Assembly (NCBI GenBank): GCA_002506085.1
Contig: DAWV01000008.1
Coordinates: 19,628-83,627 of the forward strand
Length of the DNA: 64,000 nucleotides
Reading direction: 5' to 3'
Origin: Methanocorpusculaceae archaeon UBA425
Lineage (GTDB): Archaea; Halobacteriota; Methanomicrobia; Methanomicrobiales; Methanocorpusculaceae
Shown in pieces: positions 44,352 through 53,136 of this stretch; the first letter of the stretch is position 1, and each line of letters opens with the position of its first letter. Under the pieces are notes generated by a model that did not search any database, was not told the origin of the DNA, and worked only from the letters and a program-made list of their open reading frames with translations. Position numbers and translations under genes: made by a program.

Positions 44352-45586
44352 CGATTTTTCTCCTCTAAGATTTTTGCAGCCTTCATACCTGCTGAAACAG
44401 ATCCTTCCATACTTCTCTCAGGATAATTTTCGGACGAGAACATCCCTGCGATGAATAGATTGCCGCCGGCATCTACCTGCGGGATGGTATCTTTGTATCC
44501 TGTTACATACACGGGACCCGCATACCTGTCGATGTACAAATCTGCGTGATGAATCTCACTTGTATCTATAGAGAAACGTTTGCAGAAATCATTAATCATC
44601 CGGTCTTTCAGTCCTGCATCAGGTTCGTCCTTAAAGTAGGAAGCAAGATAAACCACGTGTTCACCATACCATTCGAACGGAACAAAATTCGTGTGGGTTA
44701 CCACCGCTCCGTAGGGTGCTGGGTCGCCAATGTTCGTCCAGTAGATGCCGTTTGCCGGATCGCGGGCAAGACCGAGAGTCATGCATGCGGCTCCCTGATA
44801 GATGAGGCTTTGGAGTCTGATGGACGTATTAACCATTAATGAGTTTGTTACCTGCGGCGGAAGAGTTGAAATTACAGCATCAAACTCTTCATTATTAATA
44901 AGCCATTTCCCGTTATTCTGCGTAAGGGTGACTGCCGGGGTGTTCAGCCGGATCTCTGCCCCCATACTCCGGATTTTATCGCACATCGCATCAATCAGTC
45001 TGTGCCATCCGCCTTTCAGATACCCGAGCCGCTCGCCTTCTGCTCCCCTGTCTGAGCGAATCGCGATTCTGCTCATCAGCCACGCGGCGGAGACCTCGTC
45101 TTTCATCAAACCGAATTTGCTTATGAGAAGCGGTGCGAAAAATGCATTATAGATATCCCCGCCGACTTTTTCAAAGAGATATTCTTTTGCTGTTATTTTG
45201 TCAAGCGGATCAAGATCGATTTTCCGGGAGCTGAGAACGAAGAGTCCGAGCCTGCATTTCTGGAAGAAGGTAAGGCAGGGGTAGCGGAGAATTTCAAAAG
45301 GTGTTGTCAGCGGATGGAGTTTTCCATTCATATAGTAACCGGTTGAGCCTTTCAGCCAGATTAAATCGGATTTAAGACCAAGAGTTTCCATCAGGTCAAA
45401 GAGGTTCCTGTCGCCGGAAAAACAGTGATGATACAGGGTTTCGAGAGTATAATTATTGTATTTCCAGGAGGACATGCACCCGCCCGGGGTGTCATTTTTT
45501 TCAAAAACGACAACCGTATTCTTTTCTGCAAGCTGGATTGCAGAGGACAAACCCGCCAGTCCCGAGCCAATAATTCCTATCTTCAT
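44348..45586 (-). CDS. FAD-dependent oxidoreductase, amine oxidase/phytoene desaturase-like
   Basis: The 412-residue flavoprotein begins MKIGIIGSGLAGLSSAIQLA with a GxGxxG dinucleotide fold and a FEKNDTPGG second strand. The C-terminal FAD segment is NLFIAGMFSSENYPERSMEG. It resembles the protoporphyrinogen oxidase/desaturase superfamily. As the first gene of the glycan operon it may oxidise or reduce a polyprenyl carrier or sugar; this is inference from context. I choose 45586 since the GxGxxG motif should be at the N-terminus. Confidence 0.85.
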   Translation of the reverse strand: MKIGIIGSGLAGLSSAIQLAEKNTVVVFEKNDTPGGCMSSWKYNNYTLETLYHHCFSGDRNLFDLMETLGLKSDLIWLKGSTGYYMNGKLHPLTTPFEILRYPCLTFFQKCRLGLFVLSSRKIDLDPLDKITAKEYLFEKVGGDIYNAFFAPLLISKFGLMKDEVSAAWLMSRIAIRSDRGAEGERLGYLKGGWHRLIDAMCDKIRSMGAEIRLNTPAVTLTQNNGKWLINNEEFDAVISTLPPQVTNSLMVNTSIRLQSLIYQGAACMTLGLARDPANGIYWTNIGDPAPYGAVVTHTNFVPFEWYGEHVVYLASYFKDEPDAGLKDRMINDFCKRFSIDTSEIHHADLYIDRYAGPVYVTGYKDTIPQVDAGGNLFIAGMFSSENYPERSMEGSVSAGMKAAKILEEKNR

Positions 45587-45648
45587 TGTAATATATGGTA
45601 GCTTTGTATGATAAGAAAGTTTTTGACACACGTCACCGTATAGTATGG

Positions 45649-45671
45649 CAGTCATATATATTTGATGACTG
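45649..45671. promoter_or_regulatory. Inverted repeat in the cetZ / flavoprotein divergent promoter
   Basis: CAGTCAT (45649-45655) and ATGACTG (45665-45671) are perfect 7-bp arms around an AT-rich spacer; a second CATATATA follows at 45673-45680. The site overlaps the probable TATA region for cetZ, about 35-55 bp before its ATG. Candidate operator. Confidence 0.45.
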
Positions 45672-45705
45672 ACATATATAACTCAATTAAAGGTGTCAAC
45701 ATAAA

Positions 45706-46902
45706 ATGCGAGTGTTCTTTATAGGATTTGGACAGGCAGGAGGGAAGATTGTGGATATGTTTCTTGCACAGGACAAGAAATTAGGTTCCTCAAGTTTCCG
45801 AGGCATTGTCATCAACACAGCCAGGACAGATCTGATGGGTGTGAAGTACATCCCCATGGAAGATCGTCTCCTCATTGGCCAGACAATGGTCAAAGGTCAC
45901 GGTGTAGGAACTGATAACGTGACCGGTGCAAAAGTAGCGGCGGATGAAATAGACACAATTATCAACGCAATTGACAAGCGCGGGACCCATGACGTAGATG
46001 CGTTCATTGTCTGTGCCGGTCTTGGCGGAGGAACCGGTTCCGGTGGTGCTCCGGTTCTCTGTCGTCACTTAAAGCGTATTTACCGTGAACCGGTTTACGC
46101 ACTTGGTATTATCCCAGCCCCTGAAGAGGGACGTCTTTATTCGTTAAATGCAGCCCGCAGTTTGTCAACCCTGGTAAATGAGGCGGACAATGTTATTGTC
46201 TTTGATAATAGTGCCTGGAAGAATGACGGGGAGAGTGTGAAGAGTGCCTTTGACCGGCTCAATGAGGAAATTGTCCGGAGATTCGGTGTTCTTTTCCGTG
46301 CCGGAGAGGTGAGCAAGTATGGTGTTGGTGAAATGGTTGTCGATTCCAGTGAAATCATCAACACTCTGCGTGGCGGAGGAATTTCTTCTGTCGGTTACGC
46401 TATCAGTGAAGCTATACCAAAAGGAGGAAAATCCTCCTCCAAAGGAAGCAGCGGATTTATCGGGGGAATTTTCGGTAAGAAAGACAAGAAGCAGGACCCT
46501 CATATCGATATTGCATCGGGCGAGGACAAATCCGCAAAAATCATCGGTCTTGTCCGTCGTGCCATGCTTGGGCGCCTGACGCTTCCCTGTGATTATTCAA
46601 CCGCCGAACGTGCTCTTGTTCTTGTCGCAGGTCCGCCAACAGAACTGGATCGTAAAGGCGTGGAAAAATCCAAGAGTTGGGTTGAGGAAAATATCGCAGG
46701 TGTCGAGGTTCGCGGAGGGGATTACCCGGTTGACAGCGGATATGTTGCGGCAGTTGTTCTGCTTGCAACGATTGGAAACGCCCCGCGTATCCGTGAACTG
46801 ATGGAGCTTGCAAAAGAAGCAAAGGAAGAGGTCGTGAGATCCCGTGAACGGGCCACGTCCACGATGTTTGATGAGGATGGCATTGACCCGCTGTTCGAGT
46901 GA
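45706..46902 (+). CDS. cetZ: CetZ family tubulin-like GTPase
   Basis: The 398-residue cytoskeletal GTPase has the FtsZ/tubulin signature GGGTGSG (107-113) in CAGLGGGTGSGGAP, an N-terminal GFGQAGGKI nucleotide loop and a basic linker (GKKDKKQDP) between N- and C-terminal domains. The short GFGQAGGKIVD opening without the FtsZ-type extension points to CetZ rather than FtsZ1/2. CetZ proteins control cell shape in haloarchaea. It starts 35 bp after an inverted repeat and precedes a membrane-anchored partner by 21 bp. Confidence 0.88.
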   Translation: MRVFFIGFGQAGGKIVDMFLAQDKKLGSSSFRGIVINTARTDLMGVKYIPMEDRLLIGQTMVKGHGVGTDNVTGAKVAADEIDTIINAIDKRGTHDVDAFIVCAGLGGGTGSGGAPVLCRHLKRIYREPVYALGIIPAPEEGRLYSLNAARSLSTLVNEADNVIVFDNSAWKNDGESVKSAFDRLNEEIVRRFGVLFRAGEVSKYGVGEMVVDSSEIINTLRGGGISSVGYAISEAIPKGGKSSSKGSSGFIGGIFGKKDKKQDPHIDIASGEDKSAKIIGLVRRAMLGRLTLPCDYSTAERALVLVAGPPTELDRKGVEKSKSWVEENIAGVEVRGGDYPVDSGYVAAVVLLATIGNAPRIRELMELAKEAKEEVVRSRERATSTMFDEDGIDPLFE

Positions 46903-46923
46903 AATACATTTGAGTGAATTAAT

Positions 46924-48030
46924 ATGAAAAAAATCGCGTATGTCTTACTTGCACTTCTTGTTTGTGCAACATTTATTGGTACCGCATCTGCATTTACCTA
47001 TACGAACGGGGCTGTAGTTGATCCGTCCGGCTCTCTGAGTCCTGAACAGGCAGTAACCGCTTCTATGAGCATTGTCCTTCCAAAGGACAGCATCAGTACT
47101 TCCGGCTCGCTCAAGCTGACAACTGCTCTTCGGGACTCAACTTTATGGACAGTTTATGTATACAAAGGCACGGTTCTAAACAATAAAACAAGTGAAGATG
47201 CGCTTATAACTACATTAACCTCCAGTAGTTTCTCATATACTATTTCCGGGTTCGTTCTGGATTATGATCAGCCGGTTACCCTTTACATCGCCCTTAGCGG
47301 AGTTGTTCCGGCAAGTTCAAAAGGTCAGTCTGTTACGGTATTGAAAATAGATCAGGATTCCGGGTCTGCAACTGCAAGTGGTTACTCTACTTACTCCTCT
47401 CCTGCCCAGAAAGTATATAATCCGGATGATTTCTCCGATCTGGTGACTGCGGCAGAAAAGGAAATAACTACATTGGAATCACGGATTGCCACATACACAA
47501 CTTACGGGATTGATGTGTCTTCCGCAGTTTCTAATCTGGAATCTGCAAAAACCTCTCTTGCAGCCGCAAAGTCTGCCGGAACCGCAGATATCATTACTGC
47601 AAATAAACAACTCGCCGCAGCATCAACCTCTATTGCTGCCGCAGAAAAAGCTCTGTCTTTTGCCGGTCTGAAAACCATCAAAGAAAACACGGATGCAGTT
47701 GAACTGATTGTTACCGAGCTTTACGGCAAAGGCTGGGATACCGAAGCAAAACTTCTCGCAACAACCAATCAGGGTATCATAAATACGTATAACACAGATG
47801 CAGCCAGCTATAATTCCGGAGGAACGCCGAATGTTGATGAGAACCTCAAGGCATCGGAAAAGGCGGTCGCTGATGGAACTGCCTACCAGGAAAGTGCTTC
47901 TGCCTCACCGCTTGCTGCAGTGGGCAGTGTCCTGCCGATTATAATCGTGATCGTTGTTGCGGTAGTCGTTGTTTTCGGTGCAATAATCTTCATCAGAAAG
48001 AGAAAAGGCGGCTTTGACGAACTCGGATAA
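46924..48030 (+). CDS. Secreted, C-terminally anchored coiled-coil protein
   Basis: The 368-residue protein has a signal peptide (YVLLALLVCATFIGTASA), an extracellular beta-rich domain of about 140 residues rich in Ser/Thr, an Ala-rich coiled coil (about residues 175-245) and a C-terminal membrane helix (VLPIIIVIVVAVVVVFGAIIF) followed by RKRKGG. Only the short basic tail would face the cytoplasm. I do not recognise a named family. It lies 21 bp after cetZ and is almost certainly co-transcribed with it. Confidence 0.7.
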   Translation: MKKIAYVLLALLVCATFIGTASAFTYTNGAVVDPSGSLSPEQAVTASMSIVLPKDSISTSGSLKLTTALRDSTLWTVYVYKGTVLNNKTSEDALITTLTSSSFSYTISGFVLDYDQPVTLYIALSGVVPASSKGQSVTVLKIDQDSGSATASGYSTYSSPAQKVYNPDDFSDLVTAAEKEITTLESRIATYTTYGIDVSSAVSNLESAKTSLAAAKSAGTADIITANKQLAAASTSIAAAEKALSFAGLKTIKENTDAVELIVTELYGKGWDTEAKLLATTNQGIINTYNTDAASYNSGGTPNVDENLKASEKAVADGTAYQESASASPLAAVGSVLPIIIVIVVAVVVVFGAIIFIRKRKGGFDELG

Positions 48031-48113
48031 TCTTATCTGATTAGCGGCGGGTCATTATCACTTCTCCGCCTGACACCTTTTTTTTAAATATTATTGGTAT
48101 ATATTGGTATATT

Positions 48114-48770
48114 TTAGTGGAAGAGTTCGTCCATATATTCTACAGACCTGCTCTCCGACTCTTTCCTCGTAAACACCGTGATTATATCCCCCGGCACAAA
48201 GGTAACATTTCCTGTCGGTATAATCAGTTTGCCCCCTCTTCTGATTGCTATGTAGAGCATATCCTTCACAACCGAAGCCTCTCTGACAGTCTGGTTCACG
48301 CCTTTTGCCCCCTCCCCGACGGTAACCTCAAAAATACTGCCGCCCTCGATTGACGCAAGAAGCTGGGTATCCGGATTCTCCGACCAGAGATACAGACTGC
48401 GTGCCACAATCTCATCCGGATTTTCACTAATCCTGACTCCGACCTCCTTGAAAAGATCGGCATGCTCCTTCTGGTTTACGATGGAGACAAGAGTCTTCAC
48501 CTCATATTTCTTTGCAAGCCAGCATGCCATGAGATTCAGGGCATCATCACTGGTCGTCGCCACAAGAGCATCCGCCCGGTCAATGCCCGCATCTTCCAGA
48601 ACGGCTTTGTCGGTTGCGTTTCCTGAAACTGCGAGGAGGTCATACTGCGAAAGAATATCAGCACATTTTCCCTCATCCTTATCAATAACCACGACACTGT
48701 GTCCGTTTTTTGCCGCAATCCCGGCAAGATTTCTTCCAATGCCGCCCAGACCAACGATGATGAGATACAT
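48114..48770 (-). CDS. trkA: TrkA-type potassium channel/transport regulator
   Basis: The 218-residue cytoplasmic protein has an RCK N-domain: IIVGLGGIGRNLA as the NAD-binding loop, VVIDKDEGKCADI, GNATDKAVLEDAGIDRADALVA. The C-terminal RCK-C domain follows (PTGNVTFVPGDIITVFTRK). It gates K+ uptake by binding NAD(H) or nucleotides. No Trk membrane subunit is present next to it in the window. It converges on the anchored coiled-coil gene. Confidence 0.92.
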   Translation of the reverse strand: MYLIIVGLGGIGRNLAGIAAKNGHSVVVIDKDEGKCADILSQYDLLAVSGNATDKAVLEDAGIDRADALVATTSDDALNLMACWLAKKYEVKTLVSIVNQKEHADLFKEVGVRISENPDEIVARSLYLWSENPDTQLLASIEGGSIFEVTVGEGAKGVNQTVREASVVKDMLYIAIRRGGKLIIPTGNVTFVPGDIITVFTRKESESRSVEYMDELFH

Positions 48771-48829
48771 AGAAAACCGTATGATGTCAGGTGGTATTAT
48801 ACCTATTCCCTCAAATATAGTATTCTGTA

Positions 48830-49465
48830 ATGATTTGCGGGGTTGATGAGGCCGGCAAAGGTCCGGTGCTAGGTCCGATGGTGACGGCAGGTGTTCTAGT
48901 TTCTGATCAGTCGGAGCTATCCACTCTCGGTATCAAAGACTCCAAACAGCTTACCCCCAAAAAACGGGAAAGCCTCTTTGAAGAAATCACCTCTTCATGG
49001 CGGACATATGCTGTCATAAAAACTCCCGCGGAAATTGATTCCCGCGAAGGGACGATGAATCAGTTCACCGCCTCGTGCCATGCAGAAGTTGTCCGTAATC
49101 TCGCGGGCGACTTCGTCTATCTTGATGCATGCGATGTGAACGCAAAACGGTTTGGCGATACTGTTCTCCACCTGAGCGGCTTCTCCGGGAATATAATCTC
49201 AGAGCACAAAGCCGATGCCGCATATCCTGTTGTCGGGGCGGCGAGCATCGTCGCGAAAGTAACCCGTGACCGCTGTATTGCGGAACAAAAAGCCGAGTTT
49301 GGTGAAATCGGAAGCGGGTATCCCTCAGATTCTCTCACCATCGCCTTTCTGAAGAAGTATATCGGAGAGCACGGCGAACCTCCGTCATGTGCCCGCCGGT
49401 CCTGGCAAACGGTGGATGACATTATCGGGGAACTCTCCCAGAAGAATCTCACGGACTTCATCTAA
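48830..49465 (+). CDS. rnhB: Ribonuclease HII
   Basis: The 211-residue enzyme removes RNA from RNA-DNA hybrids. The catalytic GVDEAGKGPVLG gives Asp6 and Glu7, Asp near VYLDACD follows, and a SIVAKVTRD segment holds conserved residues. The start at 48830 places the first Asp at the expected position. A site-2 protease gene follows 36 bp downstream on the same strand. Confidence 0.95.
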   Translation: MICGVDEAGKGPVLGPMVTAGVLVSDQSELSTLGIKDSKQLTPKKRESLFEEITSSWRTYAVIKTPAEIDSREGTMNQFTASCHAEVVRNLAGDFVYLDACDVNAKRFGDTVLHLSGFSGNIISEHKADAAYPVVGAASIVAKVTRDRCIAEQKAEFGEIGSGYPSDSLTIAFLKKYIGEHGEPPSCARRSWQTVDDIIGELSQKNLTDFI

Positions 49466-49501
49466 GCAACCTCTTAATATTTAACAGCCAATAACTATAG
49501 A

Positions 49502-50827
49502 ATGGATTTCGGCTGGCTTATTCCGGTAATCATTGCGATAATGATTTATGCATTAATTTGCTTCACCATCAAAGCCAACAACTTTCTCCCTAACACGTTC
49601 TCCTTTATGGGTCCGTGTCTGATGATCAAGACATCGCACACGGGAATATTTGATAAACTCTCCAGATGGAAACGTGTTCTCTTAGCTTATGGAAATTTGG
49701 GCGTTATTCTTACCGTAATCTGCAGTGCTGCCGTCACTCTCCTCTTTGTACTGACTGCTTATCTGAGCCTTCAGGTTGATACCGAGCCAATCGCTCCCCA
49801 GAATCTTCTTCTGATTCCGGGGATTAACGACTATGTTCCATCGACATTCGCGGTATGGTTTGCCATCATTTTTGCGATGGTCATTCATGAGTACGGGCAC
49901 GGAATTCTCTCCCGTGCGGAGAACATCAGAGTAAAATCCACCGGAATTCTTGCGCTGGTAATCCCCATCGGCGCATTTGTTGAACCTGACGAAGAGGATA
50001 TCGAGAAGTCATCCCTTGGAACAAAACTCAGAATGTATGCCGCCGGTATCACTAACAATCTGGCTGCCGGAGCCGTATGTCTCATTATATTAGTGCTTCT
50101 TCTGGGACTTGTTGTACCTGGAACATCTCCATACGTGTACGGGGTCTATGAAGGGTACCCCGCTGATGAGGCAGGCGTTCTCCCGGGCACCGTAATCCTT
50201 GCGTTAGATAACACAACCGTATCCAGCCTTGCAGATGTATCTTCCTTCCTTGCCGCGACAAAAGCAAACCAGACAATAACTATTCATGGTGAGTATAAGG
50301 GAACGCCGCAGATGTATGATGTGACGCTCACTTCCATCCCGGTGAATCTTTCAGGACGTGTTCTTGTGAGCGGGTCTGACGCAGGTTTTATCGGGGTATC
50401 TTTCAGCGAGCCGTCAGCATTAACGAACACGCTCGACACTCTGATATATCCGTCATCCCCTGTCGGAGCCGTGAGTTCATTCCTGACATTTGTCGTCCTT
50501 CCGTTCTCTTCGATTACAGGAACGGATGTACTGGGTTTCCTGATTGTAGACACACCCGATCCGGCAATCTTAGCTGCCCCCTTCACCGGATTCTGGGAAA
50601 TCATCCACATCCTCTACTGGTGTGCCTGGCTGAACATTCTGCTTGGTATCTTTAATGCCCTGCCTCTGGGACCATTCGACGGCGGTCAGATGCTTCGTGA
50701 AACTCTCAGGGCCTGGTGCATCCGGCGCGGAAAGGATGAGAAAACAGCATTCATCATCTGCCGGTCGATTACGTATATCCTTGCGATGCTCATCATCATC
50801 CCGTTAGTTATGCCGTATATCTTCTAA
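49502..50827 (+). CDS. Site-2 protease family zinc metalloprotease with PDZ domain
   Basis: The 441-residue intramembrane protease (M50) has HEYGH (129-133) as zinc ligands within a membrane helix and a second ligand motif NALPLGPFDGGQML near the C-terminus. Between them is a PDZ-like domain (EGYPADEAGVLPGTVILALDN). It probably cleaves membrane-bound regulators or signal peptides. The first 90 residues hold extra membrane helices. It is followed by purN. Confidence 0.9.
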   Translation: MDFGWLIPVIIAIMIYALICFTIKANNFLPNTFSFMGPCLMIKTSHTGIFDKLSRWKRVLLAYGNLGVILTVICSAAVTLLFVLTAYLSLQVDTEPIAPQNLLLIPGINDYVPSTFAVWFAIIFAMVIHEYGHGILSRAENIRVKSTGILALVIPIGAFVEPDEEDIEKSSLGTKLRMYAAGITNNLAAGAVCLIILVLLLGLVVPGTSPYVYGVYEGYPADEAGVLPGTVILALDNTTVSSLADVSSFLAATKANQTITIHGEYKGTPQMYDVTLTSIPVNLSGRVLVSGSDAGFIGVSFSEPSALTNTLDTLIYPSSPVGAVSSFLTFVVLPFSSITGTDVLGFLIVDTPDPAILAAPFTGFWEIIHILYWCAWLNILLGIFNALPLGPFDGGQMLRETLRAWCIRRGKDEKTAFIICRSITYILAMLIIIPLVMPYIF

Positions 50828-50865
50828 GAGAAGGTTAATTATTCCGCCGCCGCCCACATACTATC

Positions 50866-51486
50866 ATGAAGCAGATCGCAGTACTTGCGTCCGGGCGGGG
50901 GTCGAACTTTCAGGCGATTCTGGACGCTCTTTCAGAAGGCAGGATTGACGGAAGAGTGGTTGCTCTATTTACCGACAATAAAGAGGCATATGCTATTGAT
51001 AGGGCAAATGCAGCCGGGATTCCGGTTATTATTCTGAACTACAAAGATTACTCTTCCAAAAAGGAGTATGAGACGGAACTTCTCGCAGCCATGAAAGCGG
51101 TCAGGGTAGATTTATTTGTCTGTGCCGGTTACATGCGAATCATTGGGACCGAAATTGCCCGGGAGTTCGCCGGTAAAATGATAAATATCCACCCTGCGCT
51201 GCTTCCGGCTTTTGCGGGTCTTCACGGGCAAAGACAGGCAGTGGAGTATGGCGTGAAAATCGCCGGATGCACTGTTCACTTTGTGGATGAAGGTCTGGAT
51301 TCGGGTCCGATCATCTTACAGAAATCTGTGGAGGTTCTTGATGACGATGATGAGGATTCCCTTTCGGAACGGATTCTGGAACAGGAACACATAGCTTTTC
51401 CTGAGGCAGTTTCCTTGTTCTGTGCCGACCGTCTGGAAGTTTCAGGTCGTCATGTAAAAATACTTCCTGAGGCAAACAATCAATAG
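50866..51486 (+). CDS. purN: Phosphoribosylglycinamide formyltransferase PurN
   Basis: The 206-residue enzyme transfers formyl from 10-formyl-THF in purine synthesis. It has LASGRGSNFQAI, the substrate segment MINIHPALLPAF with Asn107 and His109, and VHFVDEGLDSGPII with the catalytic Asp145. Many methanogens use the formate-dependent PurT route or others, so a PurN requires a suitable folate-type or methanopterin-type donor; the actual donor is not evident. Confidence 0.94.
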   Translation: MKQIAVLASGRGSNFQAILDALSEGRIDGRVVALFTDNKEAYAIDRANAAGIPVIILNYKDYSSKKEYETELLAAMKAVRVDLFVCAGYMRIIGTEIAREFAGKMINIHPALLPAFAGLHGQRQAVEYGVKIAGCTVHFVDEGLDSGPIILQKSVEVLDDDDEDSLSERILEQEHIAFPEAVSLFCADRLEVSGRHVKILPEANNQ

Positions 51487-51519
51487 GTCTGAGACCTTAT
51501 TGTATAAGGCACAATCTCT

Positions 51520-51840
51520 ATGGCAAAAGCAGAAAAAGGCGTCTCAACAAAAAAAATCGCCCAGGAACGGATCGATATTTTGTTTGAACGTGCAAAAGAG
51601 GCACAGAACGAGCCGGAACTCTCTGCCCGTTACGTCTCCCTTGCCCGCGAGATGGCGATGAAACAGCGTGTTCGCCTGGTAAAATGTCACCGGCGCTCCT
51701 TCTGCCCGTCATGTCATGCGTATTTCATACCGGGGGAGAATCTTCGGGTTAGAATCCAGCATGGGAAAATTATCTATACATGTGGTATCTGCGGAGCAGT
51801 TACCCGTATCCCCCTCAATAAAAAATCAGAACCAAGGTGA
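51520..51840 (+). CDS. rnp4: Ribonuclease P protein component 4 (Rpp21)
   Basis: The 106-residue protein assists the RNA in processing tRNA 5' ends. It has basic helices (AKEAQNEPELSARYVSLAREM) and a zinc ribbon with CHRRSFCPSC and CGICG. Its stop overlaps the start of the YhbY gene (GTGA). Confidence 0.94.
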   Translation: MAKAEKGVSTKKIAQERIDILFERAKEAQNEPELSARYVSLAREMAMKQRVRLVKCHRRSFCPSCHAYFIPGENLRVRIQHGKIIYTCGICGAVTRIPLNKKSEPR

Positions 51841-52187
51841 AAATCATCTCAGATACTACAGAATCTTATATCCAGACCCTGAAACCAACCATCTGGGTCG
51901 GTAAAAACGGCTACACCGACGATCTCATTACCGAGGTCCGCCGCCAGCTTGACTCACGCAAAGTAATCAAAATCAAATGGCTGCAGAGTTCTGACATGAA
52001 CAATGAGGAAATAACCGACCTCGCCAGGACTGTTTCAGCCGATGTAATAGCCGCGCGTGGAAGAATGGTCGTTCTCGGTGCAAAAAACCGTGGAAGATCT
52101 CCCTCAACAGTTCCCGCGAGGAATGCCCCTCCAAAAAAGCAATCTGCACGTGACAAAGTCAGATTTTCCTTCCTTGGGAAAAAATAA
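51837..52187 (+). CDS. YhbY/CRM-domain RNA-binding protein
   Basis: The 116-residue protein has the CRM fold: LKPTIWVGKNGYTDDLITEV, then VIKIKW and a GxxG-type loop (ARGRMVVLGAKNRG), with a basic Pro/Lys-rich tail. Bacterial YhbY binds pre-50S ribosomes. The GTG start overlaps the Rpp21 stop; family length supports it. S19e follows 139 bp downstream, where a new promoter is likely. Confidence 0.88.
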   Translation: MKIISDTTESYIQTLKPTIWVGKNGYTDDLITEVRRQLDSRKVIKIKWLQSSDMNNEEITDLARTVSADVIAARGRMVVLGAKNRGRSPSTVPARNAPPKKQSARDKVRFSFLGKK

Positions 52188-52326
52188 TTTTTTCTCTCCT
52201 CTTTTTTCGTAGCGAACCTATATTACCTTAAGAGTCCAATTTGTAAAGACTGTTAATGTCATCAATTACGGACCATTTCCGTAATGAAGCATGTCTCCAA
52301 CATGCGGCATACAGTGAGGATTGTCA

Positions 52327-52776
52327 ATGACTACAGTGTTTGATATTCCGGCAGACGCACTCATCGCAAAGGTTGCAGACGAACTCAAGAACGAGTCCGC
52401 TATTAAAGCACCCGAATGGGCTGAGTTCGCGAAGACGGGAATACACAAGGAGATGCCACCGGAAAATCCAGACTGGTGGTATGTTCGATCCGCAGCAGTG
52501 CTGCGTAGAATTTACGTTGACGGCCCAATTGGAGTTGAGCGCATGCGCTCCGTTTACGGCGGTGTGCAGGACCGCGGTTCCAGGCCGTCCCACTTCAGAA
52601 AAGGCAGTGGAAGCATTGCCCGAAAAGTCATGCAGCAGCTCGAAGCAGCAGGCTACCTTGAAAAGGTTGTCAGCGGCAGAAGCGTTTCTGCAAAAGGCCG
52701 CAAATTCCTTGACAACATCGCCTACTCCTTAAAGGAACAGGCAGTCAAGGATGCGCCCGGACTTGCAAAGTATTAA
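52327..52776 (+). CDS. rps19e: Small ribosomal subunit protein eS19
   Basis: The 149-residue protein is S19e: VFDIPADALIAKVADELK, PPENPDWWYVRSAAVLRRIY, GSRPSHFRKGSGSIARKVMQQLE. The ATG at 52327 is preferred to a TTG 6 bp upstream. It opens the operon that runs through PDCD5, the PP-loop ATPase, L39e, L31e, aIF6, L18a and prefoldin. Confidence 0.96.
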   Translation: MTTVFDIPADALIAKVADELKNESAIKAPEWAEFAKTGIHKEMPPENPDWWYVRSAAVLRRIYVDGPIGVERMRSVYGGVQDRGSRPSHFRKGSGSIARKVMQQLEAAGYLEKVVSGRSVSAKGRKFLDNIAYSLKEQAVKDAPGLAKY

Positions 52777-52806
52777 AATAATTAACTAAATCAAGGTGAT
52801 TCAAAA

Positions 52807-53136
52807 ATGGGAGACGATGAACTCGCAGAAATCCGCCGTCAGCGCATGATGCAAATGCAACAACAGCAGATGGCGGAGCAGGAAAAAATCCAGCATCAGC
52901 AGCAGCAGCAGGCACAGATTCAGTCTGTGCTTATGCAAGTAATGGAACCTGCGGCTCGCGAGCGGTTAAACACAATCAGGCTCACAAAGCCCGAGTTTGC
53001 CTCATCCGTCGAGCAGCAGATTGCATCTCTCGCCCAGTCAGGACGCCTGCAAAAGAAAATTACCGATGAACAACTCAAACAACTGTTAACTCAGATTGTT
53101 CCGCAGAAGAAGGAATTCAATATCCGCAGGGTTTAA
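52807..53136 (+). CDS. DNA-binding protein, PDCD5 family
   Basis: The 109-residue, Gln-rich helical protein matches archaeal PDCD5/TFAR19 (MTH1615-like): EIRRQRMMQMQQQQ, then PAARERLNTIRLTKPEFA and a C-terminal KITDEQLKQLLTQIVP. It may act in translation or chaperone pathways; the precise function is unclear. Its stop overlaps the next start by one base. Confidence 0.94.
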   Translation: MGDDELAEIRRQRMMQMQQQQMAEQEKIQHQQQQQAQIQSVLMQVMEPAARERLNTIRLTKPEFASSVEQQIASLAQSGRLQKKITDEQLKQLLTQIVPQKKEFNIRRV

